33,740 bases of DNA from positions 1-33,740 of the forward strand of contig JAFAZN010000386.1 of assembly GCA_019239775.1 (NCBI GenBank). The letters run 5' to 3'. This stretch comes from Chloroflexota bacterium (GTDB lineage Bacteria; Chloroflexota; UBA6077; CF-72). The notes below the pieces were generated by a model. That model was not told where the DNA came from. It was given only the letters and a program-made list of their open reading frames with translations, and searched no databases. Below, piece by piece: positions 13,992 to 21,830 of the stretch (positions within the stretch are counted from its first letter, which is position 1; each line of letters opens with the position of its first letter). The translations under genes were made by a program, and so were the position numbers.

Positions 13992-15134
13992 ATGAGGCGC
14001 AGCTCCGAGCGGGTTCTCACCACGTTCGTTGGGAGCCTGATTCGCCCGCCGGAGCTGCGGCAACTTCAGACCATCGACGGCGCCGATCCACGCCAGTACG
14101 CTGATACGCTGCGCGCGGCCGTCGGTGAAGCCGTGCGGCACCAGGTGGATATCGGCCTGGACGTGGTAAGCGATGGCGAGTTCGGCAAATCCAACTGGGC
14201 CGGCTACATCCTGAATCGCGTCAGCGGCTTCGAGTTACGTCCAGTTCCTCCCGACGCACAGGTCTACAACCGCTTCGGCCGCGAAGGTGAACAATTCGCC
14301 GACTTCTACTCCGAAAACGTCGTCGGGGAATGGACCCCACGCCGCGTGGTCTGCGCTGGCCCAATCACCTACCGGCCAGCGGAGATCCAGCGCGATATTG
14401 CGAACTTCAAAGCGGCGCTAACCACCGTCGATACGGACGTGGAAGCGTTCATGCCGGTGGTGGCCCCTGCGAGTTTCCTCCGGGATGCGGTGAACGAGTT
14501 CTACGCGACCGAAGAGGAGTACCTGTACGCAATTGCGGATGCATTGCGGCAGGAGTACCAGGCGATTCTGGACGCAGGCTTCCTCCTCCAGGTGGACGAC
14601 GCCGTTCTGGCCACGATGTGGCTGGTGATGGAGTCCGAAGGCCTGGAAGCCTATCGACGTTGGGCCGAATTACGCATTGAAGCGCTGAATAACGCGCTGC
14701 GTGGCCTCCCACAAGAGCGTGTGCGATACCACCTGTGCTGGGGCAGTTGGCCCGGTCCACACGTCACCGACATCCCCCTGGAGCATGTCGTGGACCTCTT
14801 GCTCCGCGTGAATGCCGGCGCGTACGCCATCGAGGCCGGCAATCCACGGCATATGCACGAATGGCGGGTGTGGCAATCAATATCCTTGCCTCCGGGCACC
14901 GTGCTGATTCCGGGCGTCATCAGTCACTGCACACCGGTGGTGGAGCATCCACAACTGGTTTCGGAGCGCATCGTGCGCTATGCCAATCTGGTGGGCAAGC
15001 ATAACGTGATCGCCGGCTCCGATTGCGGCTTTGCGCAGAGCCAGGGGCTTGCTCGGGTGCCGTCATCGATCATGTGGGCCAAGCTGGCCGTCCTGGTTGA
15101 GGGCGCCAGACTCGCAACCAAGGAGCTCTTCTGA
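13992..15134 (+). CDS. Cobalamin-independent methionine synthase (MetE C-terminal)-like zinc methyltransferase homologue
   Basis: A 380-residue single-barrel member of the MetE catalytic-domain/alkyl-CoM transferase superfamily. These enzymes bind Zn with His, Cys, Glu and Cys and activate a thiol for alkyl transfer or elimination. The ligand set can be placed here: H247 and C249 (RYHLCWGSWPG), E281 (YAIEAGNPRH) and C345 (AGSDCGFAQS). The N-terminus has the typical TTFVGSLIRPPEL. The N-terminal half of true MetE is missing, so it is not a standard methionine synthase. Candidates are a thiol alkyltransferase, a methyltransferase acting on a xenobiotic, or a lyase like epoxyalkane:CoM transferase. 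It starts 7 bases after the HD gene, with a GGGGG tract abutting the ATG, and ends 3 bases before the LLM gene. Confidence 0.85.
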   Translation: MRRSSERVLTTFVGSLIRPPELRQLQTIDGADPRQYADTLRAAVGEAVRHQVDIGLDVVSDGEFGKSNWAGYILNRVSGFELRPVPPDAQVYNRFGREGEQFADFYSENVVGEWTPRRVVCAGPITYRPAEIQRDIANFKAALTTVDTDVEAFMPVVAPASFLRDAVNEFYATEEEYLYAIADALRQEYQAILDAGFLLQVDDAVLATMWLVMESEGLEAYRRWAELRIEALNNALRGLPQERVRYHLCWGSWPGPHVTDIPLEHVVDLLLRVNAGAYAIEAGNPRHMHEWRVWQSISLPPGTVLIPGVISHCTPVVEHPQLVSERIVRYANLVGKHNVIAGSDCGFAQSQGLARVPSSIMWAKLAVLVEGARLATKELF

Positions 15135-15137
15135 CAG

Positions 15138-15980
15138 ATGCAGTTTGGCGTGGCGATGTTTCCCGCGGATTTCGCAATCAATGTGGTGGACCTCGGCCGT
15201 GCTGTCGAAGAGCGCGGCTTCGAGTCGCTCTTCGTGCCGGAGCACACCCACATTCCGGCGGCGCGCGAGACGGACTGGCCGCAAGGCGGTGAACTCCCGC
15301 GCGAATATGCGCACACGCTGGATCCGTTCGTTGCACTGGCCGCGGTAAGCTCCGTCACCAGCCGCATTCTGCTGGGCACGGGCATCTGCCTGGTGATCCA
15401 ACGGGATCCGATTGTGCTCGCCAAAGAAGTCGCCAGCCTGGACCTCCTGAGCGGTGGACGTTTTCTGTTTGGTGTGGGAGCCGGCTGGAACCGCGAAGAG
15501 ATTGCCAATCACGGCGTCGATCCGCGAGTTCGCTGGCGCGTTTTCGGCGAGCGGATGCGGGCTATGCAAGCCATCTGGACCCAGGACGAGGCGAATTTCA
15601 GCGGCCGCTACGTCAACTTCGAGCGGATCTGGTCGTGGCCGAAGCCGGTGCAGAAACCGTATCCACCGGTGCTCATGGGCGGTGACTTTGGCGCAGCGAT
15701 TGAACGCGTGATCGAGTTCGGCGACGAATGGATGCCACATCCGGACCGCGGCGGACCTTTGGCCGAGCGCATTTCCGAATTCTGGGCGCGGTGTGAGTCC
15801 GCCGGTCGAGACCATCTTCCGGTGACGGTCTACGGTGCCCCAAGTGACCCGAAGGTCATTGACGAGTATGCGTCTGCCGGCGTGACGCGCTGCGTGTTCC
15901 GCATCCCCTCCGCGAGTTCCGACATCGTGCTTCCAGCACTGGACCGCGCCGCCGAGGTCATGCGCCTCGTCGCGGCGTAA
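15138..15980 (+). CDS. LLM-class oxidoreductase, TIGR03619-like (F420/FMN-dependent)
   Basis: A 280-residue luciferase-fold oxidoreductase most like the TIGR03619 group, whose mycobacterial members use F420. Seen are MQFGVAMFPADFAI, the strand/loop FESLFVPEHTHIPA (about 29-42), ILLGTGICLVIQRDPIVLAKEVASLD, GGRFLFGVGAGWNREEIANHG with the classical GxGxGW flavin loop, and KPYPPVLMGGD. Whether it uses F420 or FMN cannot be read from sequence alone. It lies in the same operon as the HD, MetE-like and Rieske genes, with gaps of 3 and 2 bases, so it likely shares their substrate pathway. It is distinct in sequence from the LLM enzyme at 4268-5296. Confidence 0.88.
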   Translation: MQFGVAMFPADFAINVVDLGRAVEERGFESLFVPEHTHIPAARETDWPQGGELPREYAHTLDPFVALAAVSSVTSRILLGTGICLVIQRDPIVLAKEVASLDLLSGGRFLFGVGAGWNREEIANHGVDPRVRWRVFGERMRAMQAIWTQDEANFSGRYVNFERIWSWPKPVQKPYPPVLMGGDFGAAIERVIEFGDEWMPHPDRGGPLAERISEFWARCESAGRDHLPVTVYGAPSDPKVIDEYASAGVTRCVFRIPSASSDIVLPALDRAAEVMRLVAA

Positions 15981-15982
15981 GC

Positions 15983-16402
15983 GTGCCGCGGCCGCGCTAC
16001 CACACCGCCGTCTCGCTCGGGCTTGCCGGATTGGTCGTCTGGCGGAGCCACCGCTGGCGCGACGCGATCCCTGTGCTGATCGCAGGAGTGCTGGTCGACA
16101 TCGATCATCTGACGGATCTGTTTGCCAATCGGCGCGCCGGCCGACTCGCGTGGGTCATCCTGCCGCTCCACGCCTGGGAATGGGTTCTCACGTTGCTGGC
16201 GCGGGGTTCGCACGGTTTCGCTGCTGGCCTCGCCGCGCACCTGGCGCTCGATCAGTTGAACACCGCCATCACCCACCCGCTGTTCTACTGGATCACCTTC
16301 CGCGCACTGAACCGCTTTCGCGCCCGCGAGCCACTCATCAATCCACAACGCTACGCACGCGGCGCCCAATGGATGTTCCAGCACCCCCGCGAGTGGCTCT
16401 AA
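15983..16402 (+). CDS. Small membrane protein with DIDH motif (YdjM/DUF457-like putative metal-dependent hydrolase)
   Basis: A 139-residue integral membrane protein starting at a GTG two bases after the preceding stop. Conserved polar residues sit among hydrophobic helices: H7, the D39-x-D41-H42 cluster (LVDIDHLTD), H63 (LPLHAWEW), H86 and D90 (AAHLALDQL). This pattern of His/Asp in and near membrane helices matches the YdjM/DUF457 group of inner-membrane putative metal-dependent hydrolases, whose substrates are mostly unknown. Being embedded between two oxidoreductase genes in a tight operon is unusual for this family. It may be a lipid- or membrane-related enzyme of the pathway, or simply carried along. 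Confidence 0.75.
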   Translation: MPRPRYHTAVSLGLAGLVVWRSHRWRDAIPVLIAGVLVDIDHLTDLFANRRAGRLAWVILPLHAWEWVLTLLARGSHGFAAGLAAHLALDQLNTAITHPLFYWITFRALNRFRAREPLINPQRYARGAQWMFQHPREWL

Positions 16403-16412
16403 ACTTCACGCA

Positions 16413-17633
16413 ATGTTGAGCAAACGCGACAATGACCTGATCACCCATGTTGGTCCTGGCACGCCCATGGGCGAGCTGATGCGGCGCTATTGGCTGCCGG
16501 GCCTGCTGTCTTCTGAGCTACCAGAACCTGATTGTGCCCCGGTACGGCTGCGGTTGCTTGGGGAGGACCTCGTTGCGTTCAGGACCACGAGCGGCGCGGT
16601 CGGGGTGCTCGACACGTATTGCCCGCATCGCAATGCGAACTTGTTTTGGGGCCGCAACGAGGAAGAGGGCTTGCGCTGCGTCTATCACGGCTGGAAGTTC
16701 AACGTCGACGGCGCATGCGTGGATATGCCTAATGAGCCGCCACGTAGTCGCTTCGCCGAGAAAATTCAGCAGACGTCGTATCCAGCGGTCGACCGCGGCG
16801 GTTTCATCTGGGTCTATATGGGCCCGCCCGAAAAGCAGCCGCAGATCCCGAATTTCGAATGGCTGGATGTTCCGGAAACGCACCGCAACGTGCACAAGCG
16901 CGTTCAGGACTGCAACTGGCTGCAAAACCTCGAAGGCGAAGTCGATTCGTCACATGCGCCATTTCTGCACGGCAGTGTCGGCCCCGACGGCATGCAACCG
17001 TACAACGCCAATGCGGATCGCCAGCCGGTCTTCCAGGTGCTCGATGTCGACTTCGGTGTGGCGATCGCCGCTCGCCGCGAAGCCGGGCCGGAAGAATACT
17101 ACTGGCGCATCACGCCATTCATGCTGCCCTTCTACACGATCGTGCCGCGCGCCCGTGAAACCAATTACATCTGGACTGCCGCGGTGCCGATCGACGACCT
17201 GACGATGTTCGGCATGACCGTGATCTGGAGCCCCGACCATCCCGTACCGCCAAATCCGGTGGTGGACGTGGATGCCAATTTCCGCGCCAAGCAGAACAAA
17301 GCCAACGACTATCTGATCGATCGGGAGCTGCAGAAGACCTCTTCGTTTACGGGCATACGAGGTGTGCGGGTCCAGGATATGGCAGTCCAGGAGGACCAGC
17401 GCGGACCGCTCTCGGAACGCTCGCGCGAGCACCTCGGAGCCAGTGACCTGGGCGTGATCGCGACTCGGCGGATGCTGCTCAAGCAGCTAAAGGCCCTCCA
17501 GAAGGGCCAGGAGCCGACGCAACCGCATCGGCCCGATGTCTACCACCTCCGGTCGCTTGCGCTGAATGCGCCGCGAGCGGTGGAGTGGCAGGAGCTGATG
17601 CGCGAGCATATGTTGCTCGCGCACCAACGCTGA
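16413..17633 (+). CDS. Rieske non-haem iron oxygenase, alpha subunit
   Basis: A 406-residue aromatic-ring-hydroxylating/O-demethylating type oxygenase component. The Rieske 2Fe-2S site is complete: C70-P-H72 (TYCPHRNANLFWG) and C89-V-Y-H92 (CVYHGWKF). The catalytic mononuclear iron site follows as E175, D178, H181 and H186 in NLEGEVDSSHAPFLHGS, the arrangement of phthalate dioxygenase-like enzymes. Such enzymes receive electrons from a separate reductase, and no reductase or ferredoxin gene is in the window. It begins 10 bases after the membrane protein gene and is the last gene of the operon. A strong set of hairpins follows. The substrate is unknown; dealkylation or hydroxylation of an aromatic or small ether/amine is typical of the family. 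Confidence 0.93.
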   Translation: MLSKRDNDLITHVGPGTPMGELMRRYWLPGLLSSELPEPDCAPVRLRLLGEDLVAFRTTSGAVGVLDTYCPHRNANLFWGRNEEEGLRCVYHGWKFNVDGACVDMPNEPPRSRFAEKIQQTSYPAVDRGGFIWVYMGPPEKQPQIPNFEWLDVPETHRNVHKRVQDCNWLQNLEGEVDSSHAPFLHGSVGPDGMQPYNANADRQPVFQVLDVDFGVAIAARREAGPEEYYWRITPFMLPFYTIVPRARETNYIWTAAVPIDDLTMFGMTVIWSPDHPVPPNPVVDVDANFRAKQNKANDYLIDRELQKTSSFTGIRGVRVQDMAVQEDQRGPLSERSREHLGASDLGVIATRRMLLKQLKALQKGQEPTQPHRPDVYHLRSLALNAPRAVEWQELMREHMLLAHQR

Positions 17634-17641
17634 GTGGGTTC

Positions 17642-17746
17642 CGTCTCTCCCGAGAAGAGAGAATTCCCTCACTCGTTTGAAGCGCTCGGCACAGTTGCGT
17701 CCGAGCGCTTCCACCCTGAGTGATAGAACTTCTCTTTCAAGAGAAG
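17642..17746. terminator. Hairpin cluster between convergent genes (bidirectional terminator candidate)
   Basis: Between the Rieske gene (ends 17633) and the propeller gene (ends 17763) there is a perfect 11-bp inverted repeat, GAAGCGCTCGG (17679-17689) with CCGAGCGCTTC (17701-17711), loop 11. It is flanked by outer arms TCACTC (17669-17674) and GAGTGA (17718-17723). A second perfect hairpin, CTTCTCTT-TC-AAGAGAAG, lies at 17729-17746, and a CTCTC/GAGAG pair at about 17643-17661. There are no long T-tracts, so it is not a textbook intrinsic terminator, but the position between convergent operons fits a shared transcription end. Confidence 0.6.
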
Positions 17747-17762
17747 CAGAACTTCCTCAGGC

Positions 17763-18896
17763 CTAGAGGGCGACGATACCTTCCTCAGTTACGCTGCCAG
17801 CAATGTTGCCGACCGACGTCAGGCTCCCATCCGCATTGACGCGGAACTCGCCAACTGTGTGGTTACCACCAAGTAGGACGTAGAGGAACTGCCCGCCACG
17901 CGCGTGGTGCAGGTCAATTGCGCCAGGTCCAACCGGGGTGGTCCCAACAAGGATCGGATGCCCGCTAGCGTCCAGACGGAATGCGCTCACCGAGCCGCTT
18001 CCCGCGTTTGCCGCGAAGAAGGTCTGCCCATCACGATCGATCCAGCACAGCGCCGCCTGCGAATCGGGTTGTGAGCCAATGGTCGTCAACGTTCCATCGG
18101 CGTGTACCTGGTACGTGGAGACAGAGCTGGCAGCTGCTTCACCGACGACCAACCGGCGCTGACCATCGAAGGTAAATGCAAACGGGACTGGCGTGGCCGA
18201 AGGATTGACGACCGGCGTATCGGACAGCCGGCCGTCGTCGCGCACGTTGAAGACATCAATGTGGTTGCCATTCGCCTTGGTTGTCACGATCAGTTGACGT
18301 CCGTCTGGCGTGAATCCCACCTGACCCGGAGAATTGAGAAACGCGGTAGGTCCAGTAACCGGCGTCAAACCAAGCGAGCGGGTGGAGCCATCAATCGAAC
18401 GCAAATGCCCGCCCTCGATGCGATAGCCGTGCACGCTACCGGCGCCACCGGCATTCAACACGTACACCAGGTCATCGTTGACCGCAACACTGACCGGGAA
18501 CGAGCCGTCGGAGCCCAGCACCTGTCGCTCACCGAGCCGGCCACCATCTTCCAACTCGAACGCATAAATCGAATCACTACCAGCGTTCACGCCAATCAAC
18601 AGGTGGTGCGCGGAGTCGAAGATCAGCGAATTCTGAGATGCAAGTGGATCGACGGCGGAGCCCTGAATGCGTCCACCATTGCCACCGGTTGGATAGCGCG
18701 CTGCCAGAGTCAGCGCACCGCTTCGATCGCGGTGATACGCCAACACTTGATTGCCAGCGGGATCGTTTCCTTGAACAAATACGGCTTGCCCGCCGTCATC
18801 ATTGCGAAGCTCCTGCGCGGAAGCCGCCACAACGGAACTACCAAGCAGCGCCGCGGTCGCCACGGTTGCTGAAAATACTCGGAACCAGGTATGCAC
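17763..18896 (-). CDS. Secreted beta-propeller protein, lactonase (YncE/Pgl-like) family
   Basis: A 377-residue exported protein. Residues 1 to about 27 are a signal peptide (ATVATAALLGSSVVAASA, cleavage after ASA). The remainder is made of repeated blades with motifs such as GVNAGSDSIYAFELEDGG, VYVLNAGGAGSVHGYRIEGG, TTKANGNHIDVFNV and AANAGSGSVSAFRLD. These resemble the seven-bladed lactonase family that includes 6-phosphogluconolactonase homologues. Many secreted members have no proven enzyme activity, so the function is open. The start is a GTG at 18896 with GGAGGG 9 nt upstream. The MarR gene lies 74 bases upstream on the same strand, separated by a possible weak terminator. Confidence 0.85.
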   Translation of the reverse strand: MHTWFRVFSATVATAALLGSSVVAASAQELRNDDGGQAVFVQGNDPAGNQVLAYHRDRSGALTLAARYPTGGNGGRIQGSAVDPLASQNSLIFDSAHHLLIGVNAGSDSIYAFELEDGGRLGERQVLGSDGSFPVSVAVNDDLVYVLNAGGAGSVHGYRIEGGHLRSIDGSTRSLGLTPVTGPTAFLNSPGQVGFTPDGRQLIVTTKANGNHIDVFNVRDDGRLSDTPVVNPSATPVPFAFTFDGQRRLVVGEAAASSVSTYQVHADGTLTTIGSQPDSQAALCWIDRDGQTFFAANAGSGSVSAFRLDASGHPILVGTTPVGPGAIDLHHARGGQFLYVLLGGNHTVGEFRVNADGSLTSVGNIAGSVTEEGIVAL

Positions 18897-18919
18897 TGAG
18901 ACATGCCCTCCAGGGGACT

Positions 18920-18940
18920 AAAAAATTGAGGTCGCAGACC
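18920..18940 (-). terminator. Possible weak terminator after the MarR gene
   Basis: Read on the minus strand, GGTC-TGC-GACC is followed after four bases by six T residues (18925-18920). The stem is only four to five pairs, so termination would be partial. It lies 24 bases before the GTG of the propeller gene, so it could attenuate readthrough from the MarR gene. Confidence 0.35.
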
Positions 18941-18970
18941 CAGACTAGAGAGAGGCAACAGGGCAAATGG

Positions 18971-19432
18971 TTACAAAGCTTGCGCGTTGTCGCCGGCAGT
19001 CGCTAGCTGTTGCAGCTTTCGCAGGATGTGGTTCACGACCGCCGCGAACGTGCCGAGGTCCGTCTCAGTCAAACCGTCGAACAGCGTGGCCGCCAGCGCC
19101 GCCGAGCCAGCTTGCATGCGGGCTACTTCACTCTTGCCGCGGCGTGTGAGGCTGACCAGGGTTGCGCGCCGGTCGCGCGGATGCGGCTCACGTCGGACGA
19201 GACCGGCCGTCTCCAGGCTGTCGACGAGATCGGTTACGTTACGGGGTGTGCAGCGCAGTAACTGACTGAGCTCGCGCTGCGTCGGCGTTGCCTGCCTGGA
19301 CAAGACCCACAACAACTCCGCGCGGGCCGGCGTGAGACGCCGTTCCGCCAGCCCCTGATCCATGCTGGCGTTGAGCATGACAGCGAGCTCGAAGAGCCGC
19401 TCGAGCGTGACCGTCAAGCGTGCATCAGACAT
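18971..19432 (-). CDS. MarR-family transcriptional regulator
   Basis: A 153-residue winged-helix repressor of the MarR family. The recognition region TQRELSQLLRCTPRNVTDLVDSLE (about 52-75) is followed by the wing GLVRREPHPRDRRATLVSLTRRG (about 78-100), both strongly typical of the family. Long helices at each end form the dimer interface. The ATG at 19432 has GAGG seven bases upstream. It is divergent from the 4-TM protein/peptide importer operon and upstream of the secreted propeller gene on its own strand, so either could be its target. A short inverted repeat in the 67-base divergent gap is a plausible operator. The ligand is unknown. Confidence 0.92.
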   Translation of the reverse strand: MSDARLTVTLERLFELAVMLNASMDQGLAERRLTPARAELLWVLSRQATPTQRELSQLLRCTPRNVTDLVDSLETAGLVRREPHPRDRRATLVSLTRRGKSEVARMQAGSAALAATLFDGLTETDLGTFAAVVNHILRKLQQLATAGDNAQAL

Positions 19433-19463
19433 CGCGCAACCTCATGGCGGTGCGTATATTGTG

Positions 19464-19477
19464 TAGTGACTTCACGA
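19464..19477. promoter_or_regulatory. Candidate MarR operator in the divergent gap
   Basis: The sequence TAGTGACTTCACGA is an inverted repeat with arms GTGA/TCAC around a two-base centre (19466-19475) and one mismatch in the extended arms. It is flanked by a direct repeat TGTAGT (19462-19467 and 19478-19483). It sits midway between the MarR start (19432) and the divergent gene (19500). A TATATT (19455-19460) could serve as a -10 element, but no good -35 is visible. Confidence 0.35.
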
Positions 19478-19499
19478 TGTAGTAGCCTCATTAGCGCAC

Positions 19500-20045
19500 G
19501 TGATCGTACCTCAAAAGACCGGGCCATTGGGACGGTCGGCGCGGCTCGCCTTGCTGGCAGTCGTCGCGGCGAGTCTGGCATCGATCGTAGATTCCAGCGG
19601 TTCGGCGCGCTTTCGCAATCCGCACATCCTGATGGAGCCCAGCGCGTGGGCGCTCCACCTGGCCATGCTGGTGGTGTTCGTGGTGTTGAGCGGCACGCTC
19701 GGGTCGGCGTTCCTCGGCCGGCGCAATGTTCGTCGCATCCAGCTTTACGCGCTGCTGATCCTGGCCAGTGCGGTGGTCGCGGCAGCAGCAATCGGTCAGC
19801 TCGCATTCGGACAGATGTGGGGGTTCCCACTGGCGGACCTCGTCTGGTACTTCGACGTGCTGATGCTGCTGCTGGAGCTCATCGCAACCGCGCTTGCGAT
19901 CGTGGCGGGCACACCAGGTTGTGAGCTGAACATACTGCGCAATTTGATGGGTCACCGACGCACAAGCACGGAGAGTGCACGCTGCGTCATCGGTCTCGAC
20001 GCACTCGACCGTTGGGAAGCGCGGTCCACCGAGAGGGCGGGCTAA
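19500..20045 (+). CDS. Uncharacterised four-helix membrane protein
   Basis: A 181-residue protein that I do not recognise. Four hydrophobic segments are visible: about 16-31 (LALLAVVAASLASIV), 50-70 (WALHLAMLVVFVVLSG), 81-105 (IQLYALLILASAVVAAAAIG) and 112-138 (DLVWYFDVLMLLLELIATAL). They are followed by a hydrophilic C-terminal tail with two Cys (CELNILRNLMG and CVIGLDALDRWE). The start is a GTG at 19500 without a clear ribosome-binding site, so the exact N-terminus is uncertain. It lies 14 bases before the peptide-binding lipoprotein gene and divergent from the MarR gene. It is therefore probably the first gene of the importer operon and under MarR control; that is inference. Confidence 0.65.
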   Translation: MIVPQKTGPLGRSARLALLAVVAASLASIVDSSGSARFRNPHILMEPSAWALHLAMLVVFVVLSGTLGSAFLGRRNVRRIQLYALLILASAVVAAAAIGQLAFGQMWGFPLADLVWYFDVLMLLLELIATALAIVAGTPGCELNILRNLMGHRRTSTESARCVIGLDALDRWEARSTERAG

Positions 20046-20059
20046 GATGGGCGCCAACT

Positions 20060-21799
20060 ATGACCCGCATTCATCTATTGACGCGCCGCGCGTTGTTGCT
20101 CGTGGGCGGCGGGGGTCTGATCGGGCTCGCGGCGGCGTGCTCGGCTCCCGCACCAGCCGCGGCGCCAACCAGCGCACCAGCCGCGGCAAAGCCAACTACG
20201 GCGCCCGCGACCACCAGCGCGCCCGCGGCACCGGCCGCTCAGGCCACCGCGGCACCCGCTGCTCAGCCGACTGCAGCACCCGCCGCCGCGCAGCCGGGCG
20301 GAACCGTGACGTTGCCGATCGGCGCCGATCCCACGCTCAACCCCTGGCATCCCAACGCCTTCGTGGAGTCCCTGTTCGTCAACCGCGTCCTCTTTGCTGG
20401 ACTCACCAAACCCGGCAAGGACCTGAATCCGGCACCGGACCTGGCCGCCTCCTGGAAGGCCGCCGAGGATGGCATGAGCTGGACCTTCACCTTGCGCGAC
20501 AACGTCGCCTGGAGTGACGGACACCCGTTCACCTCCGACGACGTCGCCTATACCTTCAACGAGATCGTCCTCAAGCCGGACGTCGGCGCCAACGGTCGCG
20601 GCAACTTCTCAGCGCTCAAAGATGTCAGCGTGGTCGACCCCAAGACCGTCACCTTTAACTTGCTGCGACCCTTCGCGGCACTGCCCGCGTATCTCGCGTA
20701 CAACGCGGGCATCTTGCCGAAACATGCTTTCGAAGGCGCGGGCGATCCATGGCAGTTGAACTCCTTCAACAAAGGGACTCCGGTCAGCACCGGACCCTAC
20801 AAGGTTGAGAACTTCACGGCCGGCCAGAGTGTGACGCTTTCGCGCAACGACGCGTACTACGCGGGCAAGCCGTTGCTGGATAAGGTCGTGTTCAAAGTCG
20901 TCGCGGATGCCAACACCCAGATCGCGCAGGCACTCAGCGGCGAGCTGCAGCTCATGATCCTCGACAACAAAGCCGCCGTCGACAGGTTGAAGGGCGCCAA
21001 GGGACTCTCAGTCCAGCCGCGCACGCTGGTGCAGTATTACTGGCTGGCGCTGAATCAAACGGATGCTCGATTCCAGGACCTGAAGGTCCGCCAGGCGATC
21101 GAGTACGCCATCGACCGCGACGCAATCATCCAGGCGATCGAAAAGGGCTACGGCACTGTTGCAAATTCGGCCATCGTGCCCGCGTTGAAGGTCTATTACG
21201 ACTCGTCGCTGGAGAGCCGCTATCCGTACGACCCGACTAAGGCGAGCTCACTTCTGGCGGAGGCGGGTTGGACTGCAGGAGCGGACGGAGTCCTGACGAA
21301 GGACGGCCAGCCCTTCAGCTTCACGATGGATGTCGGCCAGCGCGGCGTGCTGGAGCCCACCAATGAGCTGATCCAGCAGAACTTGAAGAAGATTGGCGTC
21401 GCAGTAGATCTGAATTCGATGGAGTGGAACGCGTACATCCAGAAAGTTGTCGTCAACCGAGATTACACGGCTACAGTGAACTGGTGGGTGTACCCGAACG
21501 ATCCGGATGTGCTGCCGTACTACGCCTCGTCGGCGGCTGGCAAAGGCTTCAATATTCCCGGCTACAAGGACCCCGCGTTGGATGATTTGCTGACCTCCGT
21601 CCAGAAGACCAGCGATCCCACCGCGCGCAAGTCCGCTGTCACGCAGCTTCAGACGTACATGGCGGACAATCTGCCCTACAACTTCCTCTGGTATCCGCAG
21701 GAAATTGACGTCGTCAGTGACAACTTGCAGGGTGTGCCGGACCTCAACCTGCGCGACGCCATGCACTACGTCAACGAATGGTCGCTGAAAAAGGCCTGA
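20060..21799 (+). CDS. Family 5 extracellular solute-binding lipoprotein (peptide/nickel-type ABC importer)
   Basis: A 579-residue lipoprotein that captures substrate for the permeases encoded just downstream. The N-terminus carries twin arginines (LTRRALLLV, R9-R10), a hydrophobic core and a lipobox LAAAC with the lipidated Cys at 27. This suggests Tat-dependent export, though Sec is possible. Residues about 28-80 are an Ala/Pro/Thr low-complexity tether. The mature domain shows typical SBP_bac_5 blocks: GTVTLPIGADPTLNPWHP, LAASWKAAEDGMSWTFTLRDN, WSDGHPFTSDDVAYTF, GTPVSTGPYKVENF and DLKVRQAIEYAIDRDAII. ATG 20060 is chosen because it precedes the signal peptide; its ribosome-binding site is poor. 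The ligand (peptide, opine or other) cannot be told. Confidence 0.9.
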   Translation: MTRIHLLTRRALLLVGGGGLIGLAAACSAPAPAAAPTSAPAAAKPTTAPATTSAPAAPAAQATAAPAAQPTAAPAAAQPGGTVTLPIGADPTLNPWHPNAFVESLFVNRVLFAGLTKPGKDLNPAPDLAASWKAAEDGMSWTFTLRDNVAWSDGHPFTSDDVAYTFNEIVLKPDVGANGRGNFSALKDVSVVDPKTVTFNLLRPFAALPAYLAYNAGILPKHAFEGAGDPWQLNSFNKGTPVSTGPYKVENFTAGQSVTLSRNDAYYAGKPLLDKVVFKVVADANTQIAQALSGELQLMILDNKAAVDRLKGAKGLSVQPRTLVQYYWLALNQTDARFQDLKVRQAIEYAIDRDAIIQAIEKGYGTVANSAIVPALKVYYDSSLESRYPYDPTKASSLLAEAGWTAGADGVLTKDGQPFSFTMDVGQRGVLEPTNELIQQNLKKIGVAVDLNSMEWNAYIQKVVVNRDYTATVNWWVYPNDPDVLPYYASSAAGKGFNIPGYKDPALDDLLTSVQKTSDPTARKSAVTQLQTYMADNLPYNFLWYPQEIDVVSDNLQGVPDLNLRDAMHYVNEWSLKKA

Positions 21800-21830
21800 G
21801 CCCACGCTCCGCCTCACGCTGAGCCGTCTG

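Noticed and set aside
20141-20300. Tandem repeat or phase-variation tract in the binding-lipoprotein gene
   Set aside because: The GC-rich repeats encode an Ala/Pro/Thr tether with no uniform unit; the second importer's lipoprotein has the same type of linker, so it is a normal low-complexity spacer.
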